Positions 8,791 to 21,901 are shown, counted from the first letter of the stretch. The stretch is 64,000 nucleotides of DNA from Nymphaea colorata (GCF_008831285.2 NC_045140.1:25252131-25316130), one strand, 5' to 3'. The notes: generated by a model from the sequence alone, not told the origin. Numbers and translations are program-made.

Positions 8791-11700
8791 ATGCTCTTAT
8801 AATTGCTGAAGAGAGGTTCACCGTTGTATGATTGGCATGTCTTAACTGATCTTTTTATTTTGTTTTTGAAAGAATTCGTGTTCTTTATCATTCCAAATGG
8901 GGAGTGGGATTTTGAACTCCGGAGAGCCTTGCGTATCCCGAAAACCTGATGTTTCCGGTTATGTAGTCAGGTAATTTAATGGTAAATTTTCTCAGATTTC
9001 AGTTCCATTTACTATCATTTTCGTCGATCAGTGGTTTGCCATTTCACAAGAAAATAAGCAGAATTGGCCCCAGCGACCACATTGTCGACTTGTATCGGGG
9101 TGTTTGAAACATGTTTGGTTTACTAATTAAGATGTATTTTTGTACTAAAGGTAGTGTACTTACGTCTAAATGGGCTGAGTGCATGTGTCCGCCCAATAAT
9201 GGGAGGCCCTCAATCTTCATGTCCTTATTAATTTGTTCTCTGGTATGTATGATATTCTCTTTGTGATAATTATGTGTTGAGTATTGGACACCCAATGCTT
9301 TATTACTACGCCTCTTCATGTTATATACCTAACATCTTGTTTAAACTAGGATTGAGAACATATTAAGAAAGAAAAAAAAAAAAACCTGACTCGTTTTATT
9401 TTAAATGTTTTCAGTTTAATTCTCATCAAGCAGATGGCAGTGCTCAATTATCACCATGGCTGATCCAAGTGCACGGCAATTCTGAATGTTGAAGCAATTA
9501 TCTAGACCCACAATTTTTGCTTGGAGGTATACGTTGCACACTTGCAACTTATTTTATCCCGTGTACCGGTGTCATTGCTGTACGGATACAAATCATTTTC
9601 AAAATATTTGGGTTCCTGATATATATATATAAGAAGAAATACTTAGCAAACATATATCAAAATGAAAAATATATATCAACATAGACAAATAAACAACATA
9701 GAAATATATATATCAATGGCTCTTGCAGAAATGTGTGTAAGAAACCTATGAAAAACTTTAAACATATGGACAACTGAGAAGCCACCTAGACAATCAAATA
9801 TGAACATAAGTCGAATTTTCACATCCAAAACCCAGTTCAACATTGTGGAACTAGAATTTAAGTGCTAAATACTGAATTGGAATGGCTCATTTACATAAAA
9901 TGCAGGGTTTAGGCACCAAATATAGAAAATATTGGAATAGCTCAACATTATGAAGCATGGTTACATATAAATGTAAAAGTAAAAGGGCAAACAATATGAA
10001 TTTTGAAGAAGAAAAACAAGATTAAAAATGACAAACCAATAAAAGAAGAAAAACAAAAATACTACTAAGAACAACAATAAATAGAAGAATAGTTTATGCA
10101 TGAAGGTCGCTGGAGGTCGACAGAATAAATATCGCCAAAATCAGTCAACGTTGACCCAAACCATTTCTGCTGGAGATCGATGTAGGTCGCTGGAAGTCGC
10201 CAAAGGTAGTTGGAGTTCTTCCTGAGCAAAACAAAGCCCTTGTTGGAGTTTTGTCGAAGCTCTGTATTTTTTAAAGGAAATATGAATACAAAAAATTAAG
10301 AAAAAAACCCTAAGTTTTGGAAGAAAATGAACTTTGGTCAACATTGATCGAGTCTGTTTTTGGATGGATACGGACCCAGGTACGTTGACCGTACCCGATA
10401 CATGTTGACCCATACCTGGGCATGTTCAACGGCGTACCCATACCTGTACCAGTGTAAAATTAATGTGCCCATGTTACATATGTTATGTGCCAATTATAAA
10501 AATAATCTTTAGAGTGCTCCTCATAGGATAAGTCAAGCCATATACTAATTACATGAGCAAAAGTTTTTAGCTTCACTTTACATTTAGTGATTTCATTAGT
10601 TATATAATGTAATTAGAATCACTACAATAGTTGTAATTAGAGCTGGTTTGATATTCAAACTTGAGATCTTACATGCATGTACCTTCAGGGGAGTGGAATG
10701 TAAAAATTCAGTCTGAAACCTTGGGAGACTCATAAAAAGCTAACTAAGAGATAAATTATCCTAGTTCATAAATATTTTTGAAGTTGAAAACGGAGCTACT
10801 AGGTAGTGGGTTAGATTCACAGGTCTATAGGTCAACAGTCCAAGCCCAATGTGAGTAGGTCAGGTTGGTTCAATACTCCGGGTTCAAGTCTGCTAAGCAT
10901 GAACCCATGTGCCTTAGGGAGAATGAGTTTAGTCCATTATCTAACAATCAAAGGAACCTTCGGAAGCATATAAGAAGGTTAGCTAAGCGATGAACCGCTA
11001 CTGTTCTTAACTCAACCAAAAGCTGCCAAAGGGCGTGTTGATCTGCCAAATCAGAAGTCTTAAGCCAAGGTGCTTGTGCAGAAACCCATTAACATGGAGG
11101 AACCGATACTAATACTTCGGGTCTGAAGCACAAGCGGGGAGACCATTTGGAGAAAATGTTACATTAGAATCAGTAACGAGGTTTGCTCTTGCAGAGCTAC
11201 TTTGGAAGAGGAAAATGTCCTGTTCAGAATGAGTTTCTTCAAGGAACAGAACCTCAGAAGCAATTTCAGGAAAGAAGCTATCTCATCGTCGAGTTTGCTG
11301 GAGCGGCGACCACCGACCATTGAGCTCCGAAGAGTTCCTTGGGGTTGTTTCGATGGCCTAAATGAAATGTCTGTAGCTCCTTCCTCGTGGTTGTTTGTAG
11401 TTTCCTTTCGTCTGCTGTTGGGTGCTCGAATTTGCACAGTTGTTGTCTTTCTCTATTTTGTTGTTCTGGTTTTTTATTCTTGAACGTCATCGATTAGATT
11501 GGCTTTTAGAAAATCTTGCATCTTCGATGAGCTCCAATACGTGTATCACCGGGTCTGTGCCCGAACAAACAAGAATGACACTGAAAAGTGTAATGATGTC
11601 CCAATTTGCGTCCTTTCATGGATAAGGTGGGACTCTTGACCTCCTTATTGTCAGTAGAATTTTGGTTTGAATCTCCTCTTCAGTCTTACTAACTGTTCAT

Positions 11701-12640
11701 TTGTTGGTGCAAGTTTTGTTGGTTGAAGATCACCTTTGTTGTCTTTCTATTCTCATTCTTTGCCTTTAAGACGACAAGGAATAAAGTGAAGAGGAATTTT
11801 GGGAAACCCAAAATTCTCCAGTTGTCAAACCTTTAAAATCTTCCATGGAACTTGAAATCAAATATTTGGCTTGACTGAGGTGGGGTGGGCCGATTAAACC
11901 ACTAAAATTCGGCCAAAAAAATGAGCGGATTACAGAAAATTTTCAGGTGTTAACACTTATTAGGCTATTACATATTCTAACGCTTTTAGTTGACAAAGGG
12001 TGATTAAACCTCTTGAAACTAGCATGCATCACATCTTGTGATACTGGTCTCATGGCGAACTATACGTCATTCTATTAAAAGTTGGGCAGACCTTGGTTCT
12101 TCTTTTTTGGTTAAACAGGAATAGCCTTATTCTCTATTCTTAATGCTGGCCATCACGTTGGTTTTTGATGCAAATTTACATCTTCTTGAACTCTTTCTTC
12201 TTACATAAAATCCAGATTAAGAAATGGAAAATTTTCACACTAGTTGTGTCATACAAATTCATGAGACTTCCCCAAATTTTTGTTTTTGTGATCAGAAGGC
12301 TGAGTCGCAGTGTAGCATTTACAATGTTCTTCCGACAATTGTGTGTGAGCATAAAAGTTTGATGTTGAAAATTGGACTGCAATCAACAGGCCCATCTCCT
12401 TTTCCAGCAGTGTCAATTTCGAGAGTCAACATATCCATACGCGTTTGATTCTTCAAGCTGCAAGCGAACTTTTGATCCGAATAAAACATTGGGATCAACA
12501 TATTAGAGATTATTAAGAGGAAGAATAGCCCCAATCAAGATCTGTTGCTTCTTCGCCACCAACATCTTCTGAGCTGTGGAGTTCACATTATGATCAGTAT
12601 GAATTCATGCTCTTTACAATGCTTGTTAAGTGATATCCAT
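8791..12640. other. intergenic, repeat-like, no gene recognised
   Basis: AT-rich DNA with short unrelated reading frames. Around 9540-9600 and 10360-10460 there are echoing words ('gtgtaccggtgtc', 'gtacccgatacatg', 'gtacccatacctgtacc') and around 10105-10200 repeated 'gtcgctgga' words, which suggests a decayed non-autonomous repeat between roughly 9.4 and 10.5 kb. The plus-strand frame 11202-11483 has no family signature. The last few hundred bases would be 3' flank of the kinase gene. No transposase or structural RNA was recognised. Confidence 0.5.
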
Positions 12641-15357
12641 TTACCTGATAGGGTTTGTGGCATCTGCAATGCTGCACCCTGCTTTATCTACGAGCGCAGT
12701 TGACAAGTTTCTGCAAAACTGAGTATGGTGTGATAATGTAAGCACTTCAATATACATATATCTCTGTATCTTGGTTCAGAAGAATGTAGGCTATATCCCA
12801 GCATAATTAGCAGAAAAGAATGAAAGATATAGCCTTTAACCAGACATTTTGGTTCATTTTAAACTCAGTTTACTCCAACATTCACATTGCTTAAGCTGCC
12901 CCTAATTGATTGCTGGCAGAAGTGGGAGGAACTAAAATTGCTTTGTGCCTTTTTAGATCTCATGCAATCTGCGCAAACAAAAGATTTGCCAAAAATTAAT
13001 GTATACCTCTGTGTACTCCATAACATCGCCAGTCGACTTTGATATTTCGACCATGCAGTATGTTGGGGTAACTTCAATCACCTGACAATGACATTCACTT
13101 TGTCAGCTTAGGTTGTGAAAGGGAAGTGGTACCAACATATGCAGATAGGTAATAAGTGTTGCTACCTCAGCTGCTAATGTAAAATAAGATCTGCTCTTGG
13201 TCATCTTTTTGGGTTCGTGAAGTTTGATCTGGTATCATGAAGCAATAAAGTTATAGTTTGCACATATGTAGAGCTGGCAGAGAGATAAAAGCAGTGCCAC
13301 CTTGGACTGGTTCATCCGCTTGACAGAGAGTTGTACATTGTTTGCAGCAGCCTCAATTTTTTCTATGGTCTCACTCATGGAATACTTTGACCCAAATCTT
13401 CTCTTACAATTTTCATCATTCTATGCAGGAGACAAAAGTTCGTTATATCCTGGTTTTCAACGATGGTAACCATGCAATGCAATGTGGCATTTTATTACCT
13501 TTTCCTTGAAAAGGCCTGACAAATCAAGGTCGTTGGACATGGCTATCAGTTGGAAAGCATTGATGAAGTTTGACTGCTTCTTACTCTGATCATTGGAGTC
13601 TTTCTGTTTGTGATATAAGTTTTAGCATGTTTTTCAGTAGAAATAATTAATGAAGATATGATATGAAGTTCTTGTAATTTCTTACCATGATGGTGCCAAA
13701 AGCAGCATCTACATCATCTAACTTTATGACATCTTCTGCTTTTCCTTCCGAAGGCTCATAATCTGTCTTAAACCACTCATCTTGCATAACTTCTGCTACT
13801 GTCATTCGCTATAGTGAGTAGGAAAACATTTCTTGGAATGGTTAATTGTATCTAATCATATGGGAACTTAAAGTCAAGCAGGGGTATAGGTAGGTACCCG
13901 TGATGCATTTGGATCAAGTATCTTGAAAATCATTCTTCTTGGACCAGCAGTGAACCAACGGGGGCATGCATATTCTGCTTTGCTGATCTGTTATGAAATA
14001 CCAACTATCAGCTTCTACTGTGAACTCGTTCTGTAAGCTATATGTTTTGCTAGTACCTTTCTGTAAACATTTAATATGTTAGAGTCATCAAAAGGAAGAT
14101 AACCAGCTAGTAGTTCATAGAGAACCACTCCACATGACCAAACATCTGCTGCTATTCCGTCATAACTTTTGCCTGCAATTACCTGAAAATCAGTCTCTAT
14201 TTTAGTCGTATTTTATCATATTGATATTTGGATGATGAAAACCTTGTATTCTTTATGTTTCTTGATCTTGTAGTTTGTCTATCATCCTATTTAAACACCT
14301 AGACGTTGTAGACTAAGAGAGAAAAAATGGAGGAGTTTCGATAGTATTGTACCTCAGGGGCAATATAGCCTGGGGATCCGCAAGAAGTAGATAGTAGAGT
14401 GTTTGGCTGCAAATTCTTCAGATTCTCAGTAGGTTCCTAGTCGAGGTAGACATAGAGAATCATAATAAATTAATCTCACCTTTTTCAGTACACTTAATCC
14501 AAAATCAGAAACCTTCAGATCTCCTTTCCAGTCTAGCAGCAGGTTCTCTGGCTATAGCCAAAAGTTCAAGGAAGGGTGAGTATCTATATAATTATCTAGG
14601 AATGTAAATTTTTCTCCTGAATGGGTTCGTTTACCTTTAGATCTCTGTGGCACACGCCTCTGAGGTGGCAATAATCTACAGCATCGATCAGCTGCTGGAA
14701 ATACTTTCTGGCCTCCCCCTCGGTTAATCTCTTCAGATAAGCCTGGAAAGCAGGAAACAGAATCCTATAGTTGGGGTAGTTCAAACTCTCATTTTTTAAG
14801 CTGTGATGGTTACAGGTTACATTAAACTTACAATCTTATCGGACAGCCGCCCACCAGCGATATACTCCATTATGAGATAGATCTTTGTCTTTGTTGCAAG
14901 GACCTGCTTGAAAAATTAAACCGATGATCAAAATATGTGGTGTCATATCCATATTGTACCCTGTGTGCATGCTGCAACACGAAGGTGTTCTGTGGGATAT
15001 ATCTAATTTTTGTCTTGGTTTAAGAGAGAGAGAGAGAGAGAGCAACCTCATAAATCCTGACAATGTTTGGATGGTGCAGGAGCTTCATTGTCTCGATCTC
15101 TCGCATCACCTATAAATTGGTATTAAGGTGGGATTCAAAAGATCGAAACAAGAAAGAAATTTTTGAAGGAAATCAAGGATCTAAAGAAACGAGACCTGAT
15201 GCATGAGTTTGTTCTCCATGATCATCTGCTTATCAATGATCTTCACTGCAACCTGCTGTCCGGTCTGCATGTTAACTGCAATTTTGACTTTTGCAAAGGT
15301 TCCTTCCCCAATGGTCTTGCCCAGCTGGTACTTCCCAATCATGGTTGCGATGCACAT
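12641..15357 (-). CDS. CIPK21: CBL-interacting protein kinase, CIPK21-like
   Basis: Ser/Thr kinase (SnRK3) that acts with calcineurin B-like calcium sensors in stress and ion signalling. Fourteen coding exons: 15357-15196, 15109-15047, 14903-14832, 14742-14635, 14551-14480, 14406-14353, 14182-14057, 13987-13898, 13808-13686, 13603-13499, 13420-13301, 13228-13166, 13081-13007, 12718-12641. All 13 introns are phase 0, so the frame joins throughout; product 436 residues. Visible: P-loop [17 protein letters not shown] lysine, CHRDLKPENLLLD catalytic loop, DFGLS, APE. The NAF/FISL motif [18 protein letters not shown] binds CBL, and a phosphatase-interaction-like segment SAEVIEVTP-type (here [19 protein letters not shown]) follows. 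The short activation loop [14 protein letters not shown] and GG.LSD segment resemble Arabidopsis CIPK21 rather than SOS2. Start could also be 15342, or 15423 with a longer N-terminus. The last exon is the least certain. Confidence 0.92.
15023..15042. repeat. (GA)n run in kinase intron 2
   Basis: Short GA run a few bases from the exon 2 donor of the CIPK gene, inside the intron (CT on the transcript strand). Confidence 0.9.
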
Positions 15358-15459
15358 TGCTCCTGCAGAAGGGCGAATGCAGCTTGGCTGAATCTGTTTA
15401 ATACATACTTCTCCCGTTGACATCCTCCATCTTATGATGTTTGCACAAACCAAGTACAG

Positions 15460-18400
15460 CCAGCTTCTTCCTTATGCAGGCCAATGCGAAAGTCATATCC
15501 CGTGCAGGTGAGAGAGACTACAAGCTGGTGAAACACCATTATAGTGATCTGCTGTAAGCGGGAAGGGTGGTTTAACATGTGAAGCTGACTGGTAGTTGCA
15601 GAGCTAAACAGGTTTGAATGGAAGGTCTGCATTGAGTACTTATGAATCGCCACCAGATGAGGACCCATTTGTATGTCGTTTCGAACAAAAATGACGTAGA
15701 AATTGATTCTTTTAGAGGGATATTGTTTGGAAATCAAAATTTGGATGGATGGAATTGATCTTGTTTCATAGCCACAATCTTGATTGACATCCTGCTGGGG
15801 CTGATTGCTGCACACTCCCACGTTTTCTGCATTCAAAATCATTGCTTGCTCCGTTGGTCAATCCTCCACTTGGTTATAAGGACAGGTGACTATTCCCTGC
15901 ATGATGTTGATACGTAACAACGCGCATATCCATTCATTGATACACGCAACGGTTACCTTAAAAATTTTTGTAATAATTTTCAAGGTTATAATATTCCCGA
16001 CCACACAGCGCGCTTATCAACTTTTAAAAATGCTTTTAAAAATTCTTTACATCTTTGATGATCTCGCAACCCTTCGCCCGCTATGATTTGTTCGCCGTTA
16101 GGCTCACTGAGGAACTAGAAACCAAGGTCCCCGAGTTGATCTCGCAAAGAATATGAATAAATTTACAGGTTCCAAGTTAGATCTATATGTAAGAAGCTGA
16201 ATCCCGACTTGATCTTTACAGGTTCCAAGTTAGATCTCTATGTAACCACGAACCTAATGAGGGGGAAATGGGTTTGTCAGAATGAATGTCAATCTCATTT
16301 GCTGCTTGAGGTTACCAGTCAATAAGTTAAAGCATACTGGGGGCAGAATCTCGATGCAACAAAAACAGACTATATGCAACAAAAACAGACTATGTAGTTA
16401 GGAGATAATGAAAAGGGTGGAAGCTTTGACTCTCTTCTTGAGCAAGAGGATGAAATACTTCTGTTCACCCAAAACAAAACGTGCGTTCATATTTCCTTGA
16501 ATCGATAAATAGTGTCTATTCCATGGAAATCGTTTTTATCACGGCAGTGTCCATCATTTGTTGCCGAAGCAAGCACGGCCTTTCGGTTGAATTTATGCGG
16601 TGTTGGCTGCCCTTTTGCCCTTCCTGCCCACACTTTGGTTTGGAATGAGGAGTTTAGAATCAATTGGGTGGGAACATTATGTCAACTCTTTCTCTCTTTC
16701 AAATTAACAATGAAAGTAATAGTAAACTTCATGAGAGAAGAAAGGAAATTTTTGAGAACAATCCTTTCTCTCGAAGCGTCTGAAGTGGAAACCACGTGCA
16801 ACCTCAGTTGAAAAATCAAAAGGAAGGTGTGATAACGAACAGATTTTCTCTCTTGATTTCTACCTTCAACCAAGGGCCGGGTGATCATAAGCTGTCCTCT
16901 TCAATTAGTTGGCATTTTAGAGCTTAAATATGCAAGCAAGTTGAAGTTTGCACGACTTGCGACTCATGTCAGCCTAGTAGTTTTGGACCATCACCATTAG
17001 ATGATCAGCCACGTCTTGATTGCTATGTCACACTCAGTGGCACCCAAATTGAATTGGCTCGCCGCCGCAGTCATAGGCCCCGGGGTCTGGGGTACTAAAT
17101 GTGAGGTCCTTGATCGCTAGCTCGACGACTTGCCGACGCAGAAGGTGCATGTTTTCCATGTCCGGATTAGTGACAAATTGTGGATCACCCATGACCTTAC
17201 ATCAGAGGGGCATCCATTAAGGATGAGGTATTAGGGTTTGAACATGAGAAACTTGTGGGATGGGAATAAAAAAAGAAAAATTACAGCTACCACATCCTCC
17301 CAACTTACCCACATTGGTACCATCTACTCAGTCAAGTGAGGCCTAACATCCTACCTAACTCACCTGATCTCACAGTCAGAGTTAAGACACCTTCACATCT
17401 TGAACAGCCTCACCAACCCAGAGTCCAACATGTGGAGAGAACCAAGAGTCCAACAGACATTGTTCTATGTTGTAGGACTTGGATCAAAGTTCTTGACATC
17501 GTATCGAGCTCACTTTCACCTAGGTTTATTTAGATCTGCCCCGATAGGTACCATACTTTTAATGCACATAGTTGGTTGACCTGCCAATGGGCTAAGATTT
17601 AGATCTGCCAAAGGCTAGTTTGGTTTCGCTAATCGGGTCGGGGTTGGCCCCATAACACTTCATTAGCATATGGGCCTAAGCCAGCTTTATATCAAGGTTT
17701 AAAACCATTTACATCTGGATTTGTATAAAGAAAAATGGCATTTTTATTTGCTCTATTTTTTCGTTTAACATTTACAATTTCCGCTCATAATAAACAAACT
17801 ATGTAAGATTAAATGCAACATAACAACATTACGATTAGAGACTTGGTGCAGTCTAACTACTTATCATGACTAACATCCCTGTGGAGGATAACTTTAGATG
17901 AAGAGTAAGCCAGTTAATGGTAACATGTCTTGGTAATGTTTATCTTTTCCTATTAATTTAGAATAGGAGGAAGAGGAGTAAGACATTGATTTTTAACTTT
18001 TCTAACATATTTTTTCGATAAATTGGGAAGTGAAAGGTGTTGAGATTGGAGTCAAAAGGTTGGGCATGTGAAATGTAAATGACACATCAAACTTTTGAAA
18101 GAAACTAACAAATACCAAAAAAAGTTTCATGATTTGATTTGTTTAAGTTATGATAAAGATGTCATTAGAAAATGAGGTCAAAAGAACATTATGGCACCTT
18201 TTATTATCCTTGTTCCCTCCTTTATAAGACTTTAAGATAAGATTAAATATTATGGCACAAAGCAAGAAAGATCACACTCCAAAGCGCCGTATGCCCTCCC
18301 TCAGTTAAGTTGGCACTTTTCATTGGCCATCGCAGGACATAGTGGCCAATTACGAGCGTGCGTGTAGTATAAGCATTCTAGTCGTGCATAGGCCTTTACC

Positions 18401-19495
18401 TAGTCAATGAGCATTTGCGTTTTAAAATCCAATGGCCTGTGAATTTGATTAAAGGTAAACATTTTTTAAATATGGAGGAGTATGAGACAAAGATATTTGG
18501 ATTATCAGTCAAATTAATCAAGAATCTGGATTGGGTGATCATGTTCTGACGCTCGAATATTTCGACGTCAGAAACGTATTCATTTTTTCTTATGAGATGG
18601 AATTTTAGAGCATCTCTTCTCTTAATGCTAAAAATGTCATTATCAGAGTTTGAGTTGAGTGGTCTTATAGTACATCTTTCACTTAAAAGCAACATGTTGC
18701 ATGACAGCAACCACGGGGTTCAAACCTCGAACCCCTTTAAACGGCCTGATTCCACTATGCTTCATTTTTGACATAAGACCCTCAATTTTAACAGTTACAG
18801 GCACATGGTCCACCCTCTTAATTTTGCCCGGTTGGTGAAAAAGAAAAAGGGCTGTCCTATTTTTGCTTTATAATTTTGTTCCCGGCTGTCGAAAAAATGG
18901 GTGAAATATGGCAGCAAGATTGGCTGACCATATAACTCTTATTTTTTCATCATCGAGTTGAATTTTTGTTATTATTTTATTAGCGATCTGATAGAACCGG
19001 CTAAGAGAAAACTGCTTTAGAACCCATATAATATATAGAAAACTAATGTCAAAATGTTAAAATGTTCCTATAGGTTGATAATATCTTATTTCTGTGTCCT
19101 CGTAATCCCTTTTATGGATATTTTTATGATTTTATCATTGGGCCTACCAAAAAAAATAAACTACTTCTTGTGATTTCCTACTAAGAACTGCTCTTTCGTG
19201 GAAACTGCTAAATAATGGCCTAACCCGGACTTCTATTGACTTGGAAAGACAGAAAACGTAAGCTGCATTCTTTTAATATATGTTAACACTTGCGTCGTTA
19301 AAAAATGTCCTTGTCATTTTAGCTAAAGCTTTTCGATTCCCAGGTTAAACAAGTCTACTGATGACATTGACAAATTTTATTTAAAAAATATGGCTTTATT
19401 GAGAGAATTGCAAAAGCTAGTCATTTCAGAAATCATGGGCCAAAAGGTCGACTGAAAAAAAGAATGTTTCCTTCGTTTTATTATATTACAACTGA
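15460..19495. other. intergenic, no gene recognised
   Basis: Upstream flank of the kinase followed by AT-rich spacer. A minus-strand frame at 15432-15842 has no family signature and may overlap the kinase leader. A short direct duplication ('ttacaggttccaagttagat' at about 16162 and 16216) is present. Between 16.9 and 18.8 kb the DNA looks like decayed repeat but I could not assign a family. Confidence 0.5.
16160..16245. repeat. short direct duplication
   Basis: The word 'ttacaggttccaagttagat' plus about ten flanking bases occurs near 16162 and again near 16216, about 54 bp apart, with few differences. Confidence 0.85.
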
Positions 19496-19496
19496 T

Positions 19497-21145
19497 TTTT
19501 TTTTTGTTTTCGGAGGTTCCAATGCAATCCTGTTAGGGAAGGCCCCCGACCATTTTATTGAGATATTAACAAAAGATACAAAGGATACAAAAAAGTGGAA
19601 GAAATGTTCACAAGAAAGAAACCCAAAAGCGTCACTTAAAGTACAGGGCTAAGTGACGAGTTCAAATTTCATCCATGAGAGGAGGGGTCCCAATGAAAGG
19701 TAACATTGGATTGCAAGGAATAAGACAAAATGATACTTAGTTCCTTAGAGGGGTTACGACAACAGAACTTGAGATGCGACTTCAGCCTACTTATGTTGTG
19801 GAAGCCTGAAGAAAGTTGAGTTTGACCACGGATCACCTGCCACATAGCTTTAACCCACTGCATATTGCTAGAAAGAACCTGCACACTCTGCCCTTCAATC
19901 TACATCATGGACAATAGCTGTTCCAAGCTAGTAGTTTCATGAAAGAGAGGTTGGGAAGTGAACCTGAAAAGGAAACCAGGAAGCCCTTCCTTGTTTTGAA
20001 TCTGCCTTTTGGTAGATATCAGTGCTCCAACTTTGACAACATCACCCAGTTTCGAAGTAGCTATCTGAATTAGAAGCTCATAATCTCCTTTAAGGAGACT
20101 TAGGCCAGGAAGAAAGCTTGTTTTAACTCAAAGAGAAATCTCTCTTCCCTGATTTGGTGGTGAATTGAGAGATTGATAGTTCAAGGAACACTCCTTCCAT
20201 ATTTTGTCAATATGTTGTGTTGCACATATAGGACGATCTTCAAAAACTACTGAGTTTCTCCATGCCCAAATTTTCCATATTATTACTGGAAAGGTAATTC
20301 GCCAGCACCGGCTCAACCATCCCCTCTTGAAAGAAGAGGCGATCCACCACTGGATACCTTGCGGAAACGATCTCAAAGTGACATAGGGTTTCTTGAATTT
20401 TGTAAGGATGAGATGCCAAAGACCAGTAGTGACCGGACAATGAAAAAACAAGTGATTAATAAACTCTTCATCATAAAGACAAAGAGGGCATTTATTCGGC
20501 AGATGAAACCCTCTACGTTGGAGGTTGTCCATATTGCTCAACTTTCCTTCGCTCGCAATGTATGCGTACCATTGGGCCCTTGGTGGAATCGCAGCATTCT
20601 AGATAGTCTTTTTACAATAGAAAGCATTATCTTTCTTTCGAATATCATCCCATAAGCTGCCAACAAACATTATCCCAATCTAAGCCATTCCATTGCCACA
20701 AATCAGGAGATTGAGAAAGGTGGATAGAGCTTATATGAGGAAGAACATCCTTAGCCAATCGTTTAGCATCTAAGTTGTATTGAATGGCAAGTTTTAACTT
20801 GCAATAAAAAAAACATGCATGGTCGCTAAAGTATAGAACCCAAAGGAAGGGACTTTGAACAGCAAAATGCCCTCCCCCCTATCATTCAACCACACTTGAG
20901 CTGTAGCTCCATTTCCCATAGACCATCTGACCTCCTTTTTAATGGCGTCCCAACCCCATTCTATACCTCTCCATACGCAAAAAATAGTTTCACGGGCACT
21001 TTCCTGACCTTTGGTATAGTTGGCCCGCAAAGCTTATTAGTGTTTACACTGTGTAGAATGTGCCTATGGAGACACTCCATAATACCAATGAAAAGGAAGG
21101 GTGACATTGGGTCACCTTGTCTGAGGCCAAAGGTTTGAGGACTGA
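19497..21145 (-). mobile_element. 5'-truncated LINE (L1-type non-LTR retrotransposon)
   Basis: Minus-strand remnant of ORF2. From 21140 downward it reads GLRQGDPMSPFLF, the B-block motif of LINE reverse transcriptase. It then jumps to WGWDAIKKEVRWSMGNGATA, which normally lies a few hundred residues further on, so an internal part is missing. Next comes the zinc-binding RVT domain: AQWYAYIASEGKLSNMDNL, RRGFHLPNKCPLC, FINHLFFHCPV. After about 400 bases of 3' untranslated DNA it ends in a run of T on the plus strand (19496-19505), the mark of a poly-A tail. It lacks ORF1, endonuclease and most of the RT, so it is dead. No clear target-site duplication was found. Confidence 0.85.
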
Positions 21146-21178
21146 AATGATAAAATCATAAAAGCATGTTGCTACCAC

Positions 21179-21699
21179 TTGCCCAAGGGTTCAGCATTTC
21201 TTTGGAGGTTTGAGGACTAAATTATAAAGAAATAGAAAGGAGGAGTGATCTCCTTTCTTTGGACAAAGGTTCTTTAAGCCGAATCATGTATATTTGTTGT
21301 CTCTTCGTCTTTCGCCTTTTCTTTTTATTCCCATTACTTATTTTAAACCGTTTGAATTGATCCTAGAAAGATCCGTTAGCTAGTTAAGCATATGAGGGGA
21401 TGTTTGGATGACACTTCAAAACCAGATTTTTGGAGTACTTGAGTGCCATCAAAAAGTTGAGGGAAATCCCGTTTTGACAAAACCTGGTTTTGTAAAAAGA
21501 AATAAAAAACCTGGTCCCTCTTAGGTTACTTAAAATCCAGGTTTTGGATGTGTTACCCAAAAAAAAAAAAACCAAGGTTTTGAAAACCCAATAAAAAACT
21601 TGGTCTTTGTATAATTTCTCAAAACACTGATTATGTGAAGATGTCATCTAACAGCCCCTTCGGCTTTTATATGGTCTGAAATGCTGAACCCTTGGGCAA
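21179..21699. mobile_element. interval bounded by 22-bp perfect inverted repeats
   Basis: 'ttgcccaagggttcagcatt' plus 'tc' at 21179-21200 reappears as its exact reverse complement at 21678-21699. The 521-bp interval contains a MITE-like unit at 21396-21658. Flanking bases show no target-site duplication, so I cannot say whether this is a terminal-inverted-repeat element or an inverted duplication. Confidence 0.55.
21396..21658. mobile_element. MITE-like element
   Basis: Left end GGGGATGTTTGGATGACAC and right end (reverse complement) GGGGCTGTTAGATGACATC form imperfect 19-bp terminal inverted repeats of the common plant GGGGnTGTTTGG type. It is 263 bp with no coding capacity and several 'aaaacctggttttg'-like internal words. 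No target duplication is evident. Confidence 0.6.
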
Positions 21700-21752
21700 A
21701 AGAAATATTTAGCTTACCAAGTAAATCGGTTGTTCTTATAGTGTAGGTTAAA

Positions 21753-21901
21753 CGGGGTTGTTTAGCAGCAAGAACATTTTGTGAGTATCATATGAATATG
21801 TCTCAAAGATAATATGTCTCAAAGATAGTAGCAAATTCATGGATAGTGTTCAATCATATTTATGGGATACTCAAAGAATGTTCTTACTGCCAAATGACCC
21901 G
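21753..21901. mobile_element. ~150-bp hairpin MITE-like element
   Basis: The left 37 bases starting CGGGGTTGTTTAGCAGCAAG match the reverse complement of the right end, starting CGGGTCATTTGGCAGTAAG, at most positions. TTA lies next to both ends, which would fit a Harbinger/Tourist-type target, but the exact border is uncertain by two bases on the left. Confidence 0.6.

Noticed and set aside
9420-10470. Possible hAT-like or other non-autonomous element
   Set aside because: Echoing words at the two ends do not align into clear terminal repeats.
15432-15842. 136-codon minus-strand frame upstream of the kinase
   Set aside because: No family signature, and its overlap with the kinase start region suggests leader or spacer.
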